DNA of 24,044 nt from CAYMLL01 sp964390645 (GTDB lineage Bacteria; Planctomycetota; UBA8108): assembly GCA_964390645.1 (NCBI GenBank), contig CAYMLL010000090.1, positions 1 through 24,044 of the forward strand, written 5' to 3'. Made by a program: the position numbers and the translations under genes. The notes beneath the pieces are model-generated. The model was not told the DNA's origin, did not search any database, and saw nothing but the letters and a program-made list of their open reading frames with translations. Positions 6,737 to 15,172 of the stretch are shown here, piece by piece. Position 1 is the stretch's first letter, and every line of letters begins with the position of its first letter.

Positions 6737-7990
6737 ATGGCGCTGAAGATCATCAACAGCCTCGGCGGCAAGCTCGAGGTCTTCGAGCCTCTCGAGCCGC
6801 GCAAGGTGCGCATGTATCACTGCGGCCCGACCGTGAAGGAGCCGATCGACATCAGCAAGTTCCGCTCGTACCTGCTGGCGGATGTGCTACGTCGGCATCT
6901 CCAGCGCTCGGGCTACGAGGTGCTGCAGGTGATGAACATCACCGATGTCGGCCATCTCAACGAGTTCGAGGAGGACGTTGTCGAGATCGCTGCCGGCCGC
7001 GCCGGGCTCGATGCGTGGGAGCTCGCCGAGAACGAGGTGAGACTCTTCCAGGACGATCGGCGCGCGCTCGGAATTCTCGGGGCGAACGAGTACCCGAAGG
7101 CGCGCGAGCACGTCGAAGAGATGATCGCGACGATCCGTGATCTCGAGGCGACCGGCGCGACTTACCGGGTCGGCGGCAACCTCTACCTCGACGTGTCGAG
7201 GTACGAGGGGCTGGGCCAGCTCGTGGGCAAGAGCGTCGAGGAACTCGTCGCCCTGCAAGCTTCGTCGCGCACGCCGGTACCTCCGCAGAAGAAGCATCCG
7301 CTCGACATCGATCTGTGGCGTACGGACGCTCTGCACCAGATGCACTGGGAGAGCCCGTGGGGGCGTGGCTTCCCTGGCTGGCACGTCGAGTGCGTCGCCA
7401 TGGGGCGCAAGTACCTCGGCGAGTTCTTCGACATCCATACCGGCGCCGCCGACAACCTCTGCCCGCATCACGAGTGCGAGATGGCGCAGGCCGCGATCCT
7501 CGGCGCGACCGGCGATGACGGTCGCCCCCTCGCACGCTACTGGCTGCACTCCGGGCCGGTGACGGTGGAGGGCGAGACGATGGACCGCAGAAAGCGCAAC
7601 GTGGTGTCGGTGCACGAGCTGCTCGAGTCCGGCTTCCGTGGCAACGTCATCCGCGTCGCGTTGCTGTCCGCGGGCTACCGTGACCAGCTCGACTTCGGCG
7701 AGAAACCTCTCGACCGTGCGCGTGAGGCGGTCGACACGGTCCTGGGGTTTCGGGAACGTCTTCTCTACGCATCGTCGATGGAGAAGTCCGGGAACGAGCC
7801 GACGAGGCCCGCGTGGGTCGACGAGACCTCCGGGAGAATTCAGGAAGCACTCGACGGGGACCTCGACTATCAAGGCGCTCTGTGGGCTGTAGTGGAGGCG
7901 ATCGGGGCTCTCGGAGACGACGACGTCGGCGGTCCGTCTGCCATCCTCGAGGCTCTCGGAGACTGGGATCGGGTGCTCGGGATCCTGTGA
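6737..7990 (+). CDS. cysteinyl-tRNA synthetase homologue with degenerate HIGH and KMSKS motifs
   Basis: 417 residues, clearly CysRS-derived. The zinc and cysteine-binding set is kept: C29 (MYHCGPTV), C219 (GWHVEC), H244 and E248 (PHHECEMAQ). The nucleotide-binding signatures are not: HIGH is DISK (38-41), and KMSKS is TMDRR (281-285) in GETMDRRKRN. The protein ends at VLGIL, about where CysRS enters its C-terminal anticodon-binding module, so that part is missing or very short. Possible roles are a cysteine-binding or cysteine-ligating paralogue (MshC is a known CysRS-derived ligase, but it keeps both motifs), a regulator, or a very divergent synthetase. A canonical cysS elsewhere in the genome would settle which. 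A GGAG site lies seven bases before ATG 6737. The TGA stop is the first GTGA of the 8-bp array. Confidence 0.8.
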   Translation: MALKIINSLGGKLEVFEPLEPRKVRMYHCGPTVKEPIDISKFRSYLLADVLRRHLQRSGYEVLQVMNITDVGHLNEFEEDVVEIAAGRAGLDAWELAENEVRLFQDDRRALGILGANEYPKAREHVEEMIATIRDLEATGATYRVGGNLYLDVSRYEGLGQLVGKSVEELVALQASSRTPVPPQKKHPLDIDLWRTDALHQMHWESPWGRGFPGWHVECVAMGRKYLGEFFDIHTGAADNLCPHHECEMAQAAILGATGDDGRPLARYWLHSGPVTVEGETMDRRKRNVVSVHELLESGFRGNVIRVALLSAGYRDQLDFGEKPLDRAREAVDTVLGFRERLLYASSMEKSGNEPTRPAWVDETSGRIQEALDGDLDYQGALWAVVEAIGALGDDDVGGPSAILEALGDWDRVLGIL

Positions 7991-8198
7991 TCCTGTGATC
8001 CTGTGATCCTGTGATCCTGTGATCCTGTGATCCTGNNNNNNNNNNNNNNNNNNNNNNNNNNNNNNNNNNNNNNNNNNNNNNNNNNNNNNNNNNNNNNNNN
8101 NNNNNNNNNNNNNNNNNNNNNNNNNNNNNNNNNNNTGATCCTGTGATCCTGTGATCCTGTGATCCTGTGATCCTGTGATCCTGTGATCCTGTGATCCT
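7981..8198 (+). repeat. 8-bp tandem array forming GTGA-linked mini-ORFs, with internal gap
   Basis: The unit is GATCCTGT, about seven copies before the N run and eight after. It begins inside the last codons of the CysRS-like gene. Each GTG reads GTG ATC CTG TGA (three codons and stop) with the stop overlapping the next GTG, because 8 is 3x3-1. The last GTG (8191) opens a 146-codon frame that I do not believe is a gene. Unlike the other two arrays, this one has no clear plus-strand gene after it. Confidence 0.88.
8036..8135. other. assembly gap, 100 N
   Basis: Exactly 100 N inside the 8-bp array, so again a scaffolding placeholder. The true array length is unknown. Confidence 0.95.
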
Positions 8199-8495
8199 CA
8201 CGAGGTCGGGCTCGCGAACAGCCGCCTCGTCGCCGTGCGGGTCGGCGTCTGGAGGTCTCGCGGATCTCGACGAACGCCGTTCTCGCGGCGGGTACGGGGA
8301 CCTCGTCGGGAAGCTCTCGGTCGGAGATCCACTCTTGTACGCCGCCCGGCTCGAGCCTCGGCGAGATGCGGACCCTGACACTCGCGGCCTCGTCGATGAT
8401 CGGGGACACGGGTCGAACCTGCTGCCGATGCCCTCGGACTTCATCACCTCGATCATGATGCGAAGCGACTCGATCCGTCCCGGGGTGCCGTACAC
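8199..8495 (-). pseudogene. possible frameshifted gene running into the 8-bp array
   Basis: Coding-like sequence switches frame twice on the minus strand. GTG 8495 opens MYGTPGRIESLRIMIEVM to about 8410. A second frame from 8409 to about 8250 gives acidic, GC3-rich protein-like sequence (IIDEAASVRVRISPRLEPGG). The first frame then resumes (PDADPHGDEAAVREPDLVRI) and enters the array with no stop before the N run. The two shifts compensate, so this may be a damaged gene, a pair of indel errors near a hard-to-assemble repeat, or one open frame with an odd middle. No family is recognised. There is no clear Shine-Dalgarno. It lies 68 bases beyond the nuoN stop on the same strand. Confidence 0.35.
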
Positions 8496-8563
8496 CGGGA
8501 ACGTGCTATCGTGCTCTCCGAGGGGACGGCCCCGTCAGGAGCCGCGAAGGAGCGGTCGCGAGG

Positions 8564-10168
8564 TCACTTCCCGAGCGCTCTCGCCGAGCTCGTGGAGAGC
8601 TCGAAGACGAGGTCGGGGAAGAGTCCGATGAGGACGATCGCGATGGCCGCGGCGGCGATCACCAGTCCGGTCGCGAGGCGGCGGTCGGTGTTGACGGAGC
8701 CGAGGTCCTCTTCCGCCGGCTTCATGTAGAAGTTGACGACGAGGCGGAGGTAGAAGTAGACCGAAACGACGGAGGTGAGCACGCCGACGATCGCCAGCGC
8801 GTAGTGACCGCCGTCGACGGCCACGCGAAAGAGCTCGAGCTTGGCCCAGAAGCCGGCGGTGGGCGGTACCCCGGCGAAGGACACCATGACCACCAGCAGC
8901 AGGAAGGCGACGGCCGGGCGCGTCTGCGACAGGCCGCGGTAGTCCTCGAAGCTCTCGCGATCCTCCCTGTCGTCACCGAGAAAGCCGAGCAGCGCGAAGG
9001 CCGCCAGAGTCATCAGGGTGTAGGGTAGCAGGTAGAAGATGATCGCGCCGGTCGCACGTTCGCCGTCTCCGGACAGCGCTGCGACGAGACCGATCAGCAG
9101 GTAGCCGGTGTGCCCGATCGCCGAGTACGCGAGCATGCGCTTGACGCTTTGCTGCACGACGGCCACGAGGTTGCCGAAGACCATCGTCGCGATCGCGAGC
9201 AGCGAGAGCAGCGACGAGAGGATCTCGGATACCGATGTGCCGTTGTCCAGCTCGAGCCCGTCCGGGGCGCCGATCGAGACGAGGAACCGCAGCAGCACCG
9301 CGAAGCCGGCCGCCTTCACCGTGACCGCCATGAATCCGGTTGTCACCGTCGGCGCGCCCTCGTAGGCGTCGGGCAGCCACGAGTGGAAGGGGAATGCACC
9401 GACCTTGAACGCCAGGCCGATCAGCGTCAGCACCAGGCCCGCGAGGAGCAGCGGCACGTCCGCGCGCCCCGCTCCGACGGCGTCGGCGATCGCGCCGAGC
9501 TCGATCTGCCGCGTGGCGCCGTAGATCAGCGCGAAGCCGAACAGCAGGAATCCCGTGGAGAACCCGCCGAGAATGAAGTACTTCAGGCCGCCCTCGACGC
9601 TGCGGCGCGAGTCGCGCAGAAAGGCAGTCAGCACGTAGACTGCCATCGAGAGCGTCTCGAGCGCGAGGAACACCATCACCAGGTTGTTCGACTGGGTGAA
9701 GAGGATCATCGCCCCTGCCGCCCAGAGCACCAGGCAGTGAAACTCGCCGTGATCGGCCCTGAAGCGGCGCAGGTAGTCGATCGCGACGAGCAGCGACAGG
9801 AAGGTGCCGATGACGATGATCAGGCTCACGGCGCTGCCGAGACCGTCGACACGCACCGCGCCCGCGAAGAACGTGCCGCTCTCGGGCGACTGGATCGACG
9901 CGCAGACGAATGCGCCGGCGATCGCGGCGCCGAGAAGAGCCACGAAGTGGAGAGCTGCTGTCACGGGCCCGCCGGCGTCCTCGGTGCTCCTGACCGTGCC
10001 CGAGAGCGTGCGTGTGAAGCAGTCGAGCAGCAACACGACGGCACCGGTCACGAAGAGGATCAGCGCCGGGAGGATCGCCTGGATGTCGGCCCGGGTGACG
10101 AAGTCGGCCGCGGCGTCGGCGTCAGCCGTGGTGCTGGCGAGGAGTTGTTGGAACGGGAAGGACCGCAT
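8564..10168 (-). CDS. nuoN: NADH-quinone oxidoreductase subunit N
   Basis: An antiporter-like proton-pumping subunit of the complex I membrane arm. 534 residues with about 14 hydrophobic helices, a little longer than E. coli NuoN (485) mainly through N-terminal and loop extensions. The key TM5 glutamate is present (ALETLSMAVYVL), as is the Lys/His-bearing core (FKVGAFPFHSWLPDAYEGAP). ATG 10168 lies 16 bases after the nuoM stop, with AGAGAG about ten bases upstream. It is the last gene of the operon. No clear terminator hairpin is seen after its stop. Confidence 0.96.
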   Translation of the reverse strand: MRSFPFQQLLASTTADADAAADFVTRADIQAILPALILFVTGAVVLLLDCFTRTLSGTVRSTEDAGGPVTAALHFVALLGAAIAGAFVCASIQSPESGTFFAGAVRVDGLGSAVSLIIVIGTFLSLLVAIDYLRRFRADHGEFHCLVLWAAGAMILFTQSNNLVMVFLALETLSMAVYVLTAFLRDSRRSVEGGLKYFILGGFSTGFLLFGFALIYGATRQIELGAIADAVGAGRADVPLLLAGLVLTLIGLAFKVGAFPFHSWLPDAYEGAPTVTTGFMAVTVKAAGFAVLLRFLVSIGAPDGLELDNGTSVSEILSSLLSLLAIATMVFGNLVAVVQQSVKRMLAYSAIGHTGYLLIGLVAALSGDGERATGAIIFYLLPYTLMTLAAFALLGFLGDDREDRESFEDYRGLSQTRPAVAFLLLVVMVSFAGVPPTAGFWAKLELFRVAVDGGHYALAIVGVLTSVVSVYFYLRLVVNFYMKPAEEDLGSVNTDRRLATGLVIAAAAIAIVLIGLFPDLVFELSTSSARALGK

Positions 10169-10184
10169 GCGTCGTCAGCTCTCT

Positions 10185-11693
10185 CTACGAAGGAACCTTC
10201 ACCAGGCTCATCCACATCCGGATCGCGGGGTCGATGCGCTCGGTGAACCAAGGGCTGAAGAGGCCGAGGAGCACCATCAGAGCGATCAGCGGCATCAGAA
10301 ACGACATCTCGCGGCCGTCGACATCGCTCATTCCGCGATTCTCTTTCTTCGAGACTTGCCCGAGAAACACCCTGCGGTAGAGGACCAGCATGTAGACCGC
10401 GCTGAGGATGATCCCGGTTCCGGCGAAGCCCGCGTAGGCGATGTTCTGGTCGTACGCGCCCTGGAGGATGAGGAACTCGCCGACGAAGCCGTTGAGGAAC
10501 GGCAGCCCGATCGAGGACAGGGTCGTGACGAAGAACAGCACCGCGAAGCGCGGAACGATCGGCGCGATACCGCCGTAGTCGGCGATCTTGCGCGTGTGGC
10601 GCCGCTCGTAGACCGCGCCGATCAGCAGGAACAGCGCGCCTGTCGAGATACCGTGGTTGATCATCTGGAAGACGCTGCCCGAGACGCCGATCGTGCTCCC
10701 GGTCGTGTAGGTGAAGAGCCCGAGCATCACGAAACCCATGTGCGACACCGACGAGTACGCGATGAGCTTCTTCATGTCGTCCTGGACGAAGCACATCAGA
10801 GCACCGAAGATGATCCCGACCACCGAGAGCGTCGAGATCCACGGGGCCAGATCGGCCGCCGCCTGCGGGAAGAACGGGATCGCGAAGCGGACGAATCCGT
10901 AGACGCCCATCTTCAGCAGCACGGCCGCCAGCACGACGCTGCCTGCGGTTGGGGCCTCGGTGTGCGCATCGGGCAGCCACGTGTGGAACGGAAAGAGCGG
11001 CACCTTGATCGCGAACGCGAGCGCGAAGGCGCAGAAGCAGAGGGTTCCCGCCGTGCCGTCGATCGGATTCTCCCGGAGCAGTGCGTAGATCTCGCGGATG
11101 TCGAAGGTGGAGCTGTCGAGGTGTGAGTAGAGGTAGAGGATGGCGAGGAACATCAGCAGGGAGCCCGCCACCGTGTAGAGGAAGAACTTCACCGCTGCCC
11201 GGATGCGGTCGCCGCTGCCCCAGATCCCGACCAGCAGGTACATCGGGATCAACATCACCTCCCAGAACGTGTAGAAGAGCACGAGATCGAGCGCGACGAA
11301 GACGCCGATCATGCCGCACTCGAGGAAGAGCAGCGCCACGTGAAACTCGCGCACTCGCGTCGAAACCGAGCGCCAGGAGCAGAGCACGGCGATTGGCGTG
11401 ATCAGCGCGGACAGCACGACAAGGAAGAGACTGATGCCGTCGATCCCGACGAGGTAGCCGACACCGAGCGAGGGAATCCACTCGTGCTCCTCGACGAACT
11501 GGAAATCCGATGGCGCGCCGTCGATGGTCATCTTTCCGGGGTCGAACAGGGTCAACAGCGCCAGCGCGAAGCCGAGGGTCACGAGCGATCCGAAGAGCGC
11601 CGTGGCGCGGATCGCCGGGCGATTGTCGCGTGGAATCACGAGGAGCAGCAGTGCGGTGATGGCAGGCAGGAATACGGTCAGCGTCAGCATCAT
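10185..11693 (-). CDS. nuoM: NADH-quinone oxidoreductase subunit M
   Basis: The second antiporter-like proton-pumping subunit. 502 residues, normal length. The conserved TM5 glutamate is visible (FWEVMLIPMYLLVGIWG) and the discontinuous-helix region carries LFPFHTWLPDAHTEAPTAGS with its conserved His. It starts seven bases after the nuoL stop; two consecutive ATGs (11693 and 11690) are possible starts, with little to choose between them. It overlaps no neighbour. No missing core residue was noticed. Confidence 0.97.
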   Translation of the reverse strand: MMLTLTVFLPAITALLLLVIPRDNRPAIRATALFGSLVTLGFALALLTLFDPGKMTIDGAPSDFQFVEEHEWIPSLGVGYLVGIDGISLFLVVLSALITPIAVLCSWRSVSTRVREFHVALLFLECGMIGVFVALDLVLFYTFWEVMLIPMYLLVGIWGSGDRIRAAVKFFLYTVAGSLLMFLAILYLYSHLDSSTFDIREIYALLRENPIDGTAGTLCFCAFALAFAIKVPLFPFHTWLPDAHTEAPTAGSVVLAAVLLKMGVYGFVRFAIPFFPQAAADLAPWISTLSVVGIIFGALMCFVQDDMKKLIAYSSVSHMGFVMLGLFTYTTGSTIGVSGSVFQMINHGISTGALFLLIGAVYERRHTRKIADYGGIAPIVPRFAVLFFVTTLSSIGLPFLNGFVGEFLILQGAYDQNIAYAGFAGTGIILSAVYMLVLYRRVFLGQVSKKENRGMSDVDGREMSFLMPLIALMVLLGLFSPWFTERIDPAIRMWMSLVKVPS

Positions 11694-11700
11694 TGCGGGC

Positions 11701-13686
11701 TCAGGATCCGGCCTTCCACAAGGTCACTGTGAGCGCGCCGACAGCGCCGGCGACGAACCAGACGGCGTAGGTCGGCACGCGGCCACTTTGCAGGCGTCTC
11801 AGGAGGGAGGCGATCCCTCGCGTGTAGGCGCCGGCGCCATGGACGAGCACGACATCGATCAGGGCCCGGTCGATGACGTAGAAGAGCAGCTCGGCCAGGA
11901 AGAACAGCGGGCGCACGATCAGCCGGTCGTAGATCTGGTCGATGTAGAACTTGTTGAAGGACAGCCCGTGGAGTAGACGACCGAGGGGCTGCCGGTCGAA
12001 GAACGCCGACAGCGTGCTGCGGCCCTTCAGAAAGACGAGCAGAGAGAGGCCGATTCCGGCGATCGCGATCGAGCCGCCCGTCACCAGGCCGGCCAGCTTG
12101 CCTTGCTCGTTGATCACGAGATCGGGAGAGACCCAGTGGACGAGGGGGATGAACCCACCACCGACGATCGACAGGGCGGCGAGCACGAAGAGCGGCGCGC
12201 GCATCGATACCGGGCACTCGCGGATGTCGGCATGGGCCGGTGGATGGTCGTGCCCGTGGTCGTCGTCCGTCGTACGGCTCGAAACGCCAGGGTCGCCTTC
12301 GGAGGGCTTCTTCTCCGCCGCGGCTGCCCCGCGGTACTCTCCGAAGAACACCATCACGATCTGGCGGAACGTGTAGAAGGCGGTCAAGAACGCCGTCAGG
12401 AGAGCGATCGTCCACAGCACGGGACGGGGATCGCTGATGCCGGCGATCCCCGTGTGCGCGACGTGGATGATCTCGTCCTTCGAGAAGAATCCGGCGAGCA
12501 GCGGAAAGCCGGCGAGCGCCAGCGCGCCGATGAGGAACAGGACGAAGGTCTGCGGGATCTTCTTCGCGAGCCCGCCCATCTTGCGCATGTCCTGCTCGTG
12601 GTGCATCGAATGGATCACCGCGCCGGCGCCGAGAAAAAGCAGCGCCTTGAAGAACGCGTGCGTGACGACGTGAAAGAGGGCCACCGAATACGCGCCCATT
12701 CCCGCCGCGAGGAACATGTAGCCGAGCTGGCTGACGGTCGAGTACGCCAGCACCTTCTTGATGTCGTTCTGCGAGAAGGCGATCAGCGCCGCGATCAGCG
12801 CCGTCAGCGCACCGACCGTTGCGACGATCGTCAGCACCTCCGGAGCGGCACTGTAGAGCGGGCCGAGGCGTGCGAGGAGGTAGACGCCGGATGTGACCAT
12901 CGTCGCGGCGTGGATCAGCGCGGACACCGGCGTCGGGCCCGCCATCGCGTCCGGCAGCCAGACGAAGAGCGGAATCTGCGCGCTCTTGCCGCAGGCGCCG
13001 ACGAAGAGACAGAGCGCGATCCAGAAGATTCTCGTGTCGCCGCCTTCCGCGGCCACAGTCCCGGGCACGGCGCTGTTGATGGCGCTGAACTCGAAGGTGC
13101 CGAAGAGTGTGAAGATTCCGAAGATCCCGAGCAGGAAGCCGAGATCGCCGATCCGGTTGACGACGAAGGCCTTGATGCCCGCCGAGCAGTTGCCGAGGTC
13201 CTTGTACCAGAAGCCGATCAGCAGGTAGGAGCAGAGGCCGACGCCCTCCCAGCCCAGGAACATCAGCACGATGTTGCTCCCGAGCACGAGGACGAGCATC
13301 GCCGCCATGAAGAGGTTCAGGTAGGCGAAGAACTTCGCGTAGCCCTCGTCCTCCCGCATGTAGCCGGTCGAGTAGACGTGGATCAGGGTGCCGACGCCGG
13401 TGACGACGAGCGCCATGATTCCGGAGAGGCGGTCGAAGGTGAACCGGAACGCGACCTTCAGGTCGCCCACCTCGATCCATGTCCAGAGGGACTGGCTGAG
13501 CGCGAAGTCGCTCGAGTCGGCTCGCCGGATCTCGAAGAACAGCACCCCCGCGACGACGAACGCTACGGCGGGACCGGCACACCCGAGGGCCGAGACCACC
13601 CGGCGAGGCAGCCGCTTGCCGATGAGGCCGTTCACCAGGAAGCCCGCGAAGGGCAGGAGTGGGACCAGGAAGATCAGGTTTTCCAT
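11701..13686 (-). CDS. nuoL: NADH-quinone oxidoreductase subunit L
   Basis: The distal antiporter-like subunit, with the long lateral helix that braces the membrane arm. 661 residues, in the normal range. Core motifs are GWEGVGLCSYLLIGFWYKD (TM5 Glu) and PLFVWLPDAMAGPTPVSAL. A His/Asp-rich loop (DDDHGHDHPPAHADI) sits between late helices and faces solvent; it may bind metal weakly, or simply be a linker. The C-terminal region (NKFYIDQIYDRLIVRP) matches the start of the amphipathic lateral helix. It begins 25 bases after the nuoK stop. Confidence 0.97.
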   Translation of the reverse strand: MENLIFLVPLLPFAGFLVNGLIGKRLPRRVVSALGCAGPAVAFVVAGVLFFEIRRADSSDFALSQSLWTWIEVGDLKVAFRFTFDRLSGIMALVVTGVGTLIHVYSTGYMREDEGYAKFFAYLNLFMAAMLVLVLGSNIVLMFLGWEGVGLCSYLLIGFWYKDLGNCSAGIKAFVVNRIGDLGFLLGIFGIFTLFGTFEFSAINSAVPGTVAAEGGDTRIFWIALCLFVGACGKSAQIPLFVWLPDAMAGPTPVSALIHAATMVTSGVYLLARLGPLYSAAPEVLTIVATVGALTALIAALIAFSQNDIKKVLAYSTVSQLGYMFLAAGMGAYSVALFHVVTHAFFKALLFLGAGAVIHSMHHEQDMRKMGGLAKKIPQTFVLFLIGALALAGFPLLAGFFSKDEIIHVAHTGIAGISDPRPVLWTIALLTAFLTAFYTFRQIVMVFFGEYRGAAAAEKKPSEGDPGVSSRTTDDDHGHDHPPAHADIRECPVSMRAPLFVLAALSIVGGGFIPLVHWVSPDLVINEQGKLAGLVTGGSIAIAGIGLSLLVFLKGRSTLSAFFDRQPLGRLLHGLSFNKFYIDQIYDRLIVRPLFFLAELLFYVIDRALIDVVLVHGAGAYTRGIASLLRRLQSGRVPTYAVWFVAGAVGALTVTLWKAGS

Positions 13687-13711
13687 GATGCGGAATGTCG
13701 TCGTGCGACCG

Positions 13712-14044
13712 TCAGCCGCTCAAGAGGTGGATATCGCCGGCAATCGCGCTGCGCCAGCGCCGGTAGACGGCGAGCAGAATCGCCAGACCGACTGCGGCCT
13801 CCGCCGCCGCGACGGCGAGCACGATGACGACAAAGGCCTGCGGCGTGCTCGCGCTGATGTCCTCCGCGCTCGGCCCGGCGATGAAGTAGCGTCCGAAGGA
13901 GACGATGGCCAGGTTGACGCCGTTGAGCATGAGCTCGAGCGACATCAGGATGACGATGATGTTCTGGCGGCTGAGCACCCCGTAGACACCGATGCAGAAG
14001 ACCGCTGTCGACAAGATCAGGCAGAAGTCGAGGGAGAGGGTCAT
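13712..14044 (-). CDS. nuoK: NADH-quinone oxidoreductase subunit K
   Basis: A small membrane subunit on the proton path. 110 residues with three helices; E. coli NuoK has 100. Both functionally important membrane glutamates are in place (MSLELMLNGVNLAIV and AAAEAAVGLAILLAVYR). Its ATG overlaps the nuoJ stop in an ATGA (14044-14041), so translation is almost certainly coupled to nuoJ. Confidence 0.97.
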   Translation of the reverse strand: MTLSLDFCLILSTAVFCIGVYGVLSRQNIIVILMSLELMLNGVNLAIVSFGRYFIAGPSAEDISASTPQAFVVIVLAVAAAEAAVGLAILLAVYRRWRSAIAGDIHLLSG

Positions 14045-14664
14045 CCGGCCTCCGTCTCGAGCTCGGGTCGTGGCGACTCTGGCGTGCCCACCGTCGCCGC
14101 GACCCGGGTCACTGCCAGACCGGCGCGTCGTGTCTTCGTCAGATAAATCGCGCCGATGATCGCGATGAAGATGAGGATCGACGTCAGCTCGAACGCGAGC
14201 ACATGCTCCCGGAACAGGGTGTTGCCGATCTGGTGGACCTCGCCGGCCTTCGCCAGAGATTCCGGAGCGTCGACGGGAATCGGCGCCGTGAGGTCGAACG
14301 GCACGGACGCGGTGGGATTCACGGTCGGTGAGTGTCGTATCGTGACGACGAGGCTGACGAACAGCGCCAGGGATGCGATGGCGGAGAGGATCCTGCGTCT
14401 ATTGCTGACGCGTTCCTCCATCTCCTCGGGCGTCAGGTTCAGCAGCATCAGCACGAAGAGGAAGAGCACCATGATCGCTCCACCGTAGACCAGCACCTGG
14501 ACGGCGGCGAGGAAGGGAGATCGTAGCGTCAGGAAGCACGTCGCGATCTGTGTGAAGAAAAGCACCAGCCAGATCGCGCTGTAGACCGGGTTGCGACGGG
14601 TGACCACGAGGAGCCCCGTGATCACCATCAGCACGGCGGCGCAGTAGAAAACGAAAGCATCCAT
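14041..14664 (-). CDS. nuoJ: NADH-quinone oxidoreductase subunit J
   Basis: A membrane subunit near the quinone-to-proton coupling axis. 207 residues with five helices; the TM3 signature YGGAIMVLFLFVLMLL is intact. The loop between helices four and five (about residues 110-150) is long and Pro/Thr-rich. The hydrophilic C-terminal tail (about 185-207) is longer than usual and rich in Pro and Glu. The start at ATG 14664 is 28 bases after nuoI. It overlaps nuoK by four bases. Confidence 0.96.
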   Translation of the reverse strand: MDAFVFYCAAVLMVITGLLVVTRRNPVYSAIWLVLFFTQIATCFLTLRSPFLAAVQVLVYGGAIMVLFLFVLMLLNLTPEEMEERVSNRRRILSAIASLALFVSLVVTIRHSPTVNPTASVPFDLTAPIPVDAPESLAKAGEVHQIGNTLFREHVLAFELTSILIFIAIIGAIYLTKTRRAGLAVTRVAATVGTPESPRPELETEAG

Positions 14665-14692
14665 CGGATTCTGGCTCTTGGCTGCCGGGCTC

Positions 14693-15148
14693 TCAGTTGG
14701 AGAGCAGCTTCTCCTTGTCGTAGATCATCTCTGCGCGCGAGGTCGACACCGTGTAGAGCTTCTCGGTGAGCTCGATCGCGTCACAGGGGCACGCCTCCTC
14801 GCACATACCACAGTAGATACAGCGAAGCATGTCGATCTCGAAGCTCTCGGGGCGCTTGTCCCGGTCCGGCCAGGGCGCCTCCTCACCGATGATGTGGATG
14901 CACTGCGCCGGACAGACCGTCTGGCACATCAGACAGGCGACGCACTTCTCACGACCGAGCTCGTCCTTCGTGAGACGGTGCTCGCCGCGGAATCCGTCAC
15001 GAACAGGCTTCTGCTGCTCCGGGTAGGGGATCGTGAAGGTCTTGTGTCCCTTCGCCTTGATCAGGTGGAGAAAGGTGTTGAAGAGGGCTTTCACCACCGC
15101 GGGCAGGTAGATCAGGAAGCGCCAGCCCGATTTCTTCTGTTCGATCAT
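14693..15148 (-). CDS. nuoI: NADH-quinone oxidoreductase subunit I
   Basis: The ferredoxin-like subunit carrying clusters N6a and N6b, which passes electrons toward NuoB. 151 residues. Two complete CxxCxxCxxxCP motifs are seen at C69/C72/C75/C79 and C110/C113/C116/C120, each with the crossed 2[4Fe-4S] spacing. An amphipathic N-terminus (about 8-32) anchors it to the membrane arm. It starts 24 bases after nuoH. Confidence 0.97.
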   Translation of the reverse strand: MIEQKKSGWRFLIYLPAVVKALFNTFLHLIKAKGHKTFTIPYPEQQKPVRDGFRGEHRLTKDELGREKCVACLMCQTVCPAQCIHIIGEEAPWPDRDKRPESFEIDMLRCIYCGMCEEACPCDAIELTEKLYTVSTSRAEMIYDKEKLLSN

Positions 15149-15172
15149 CGAGTCGTTCTCATCCGGGACTCT

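Noticed and set aside
8191..8631. A 146-codon plus-strand ORF opening on the last GTG of the 8-bp array
   Set aside because: By analogy with the other arrays it is where a gene should start. However, its product is Arg/Ser/Gly-rich with no domain, it runs antisense into the end of nuoN, and the minus frames look more protein-like. Kept only as a possibility.
9110..10246. Long plus-strand open frames opposite nuoN, nuoM, nuoL and nuoG
   Set aside because: They are acidic/Arg-rich mirror frames of GC-rich nuo genes with no domains; the minus strand carries complete, motif-bearing subunits.
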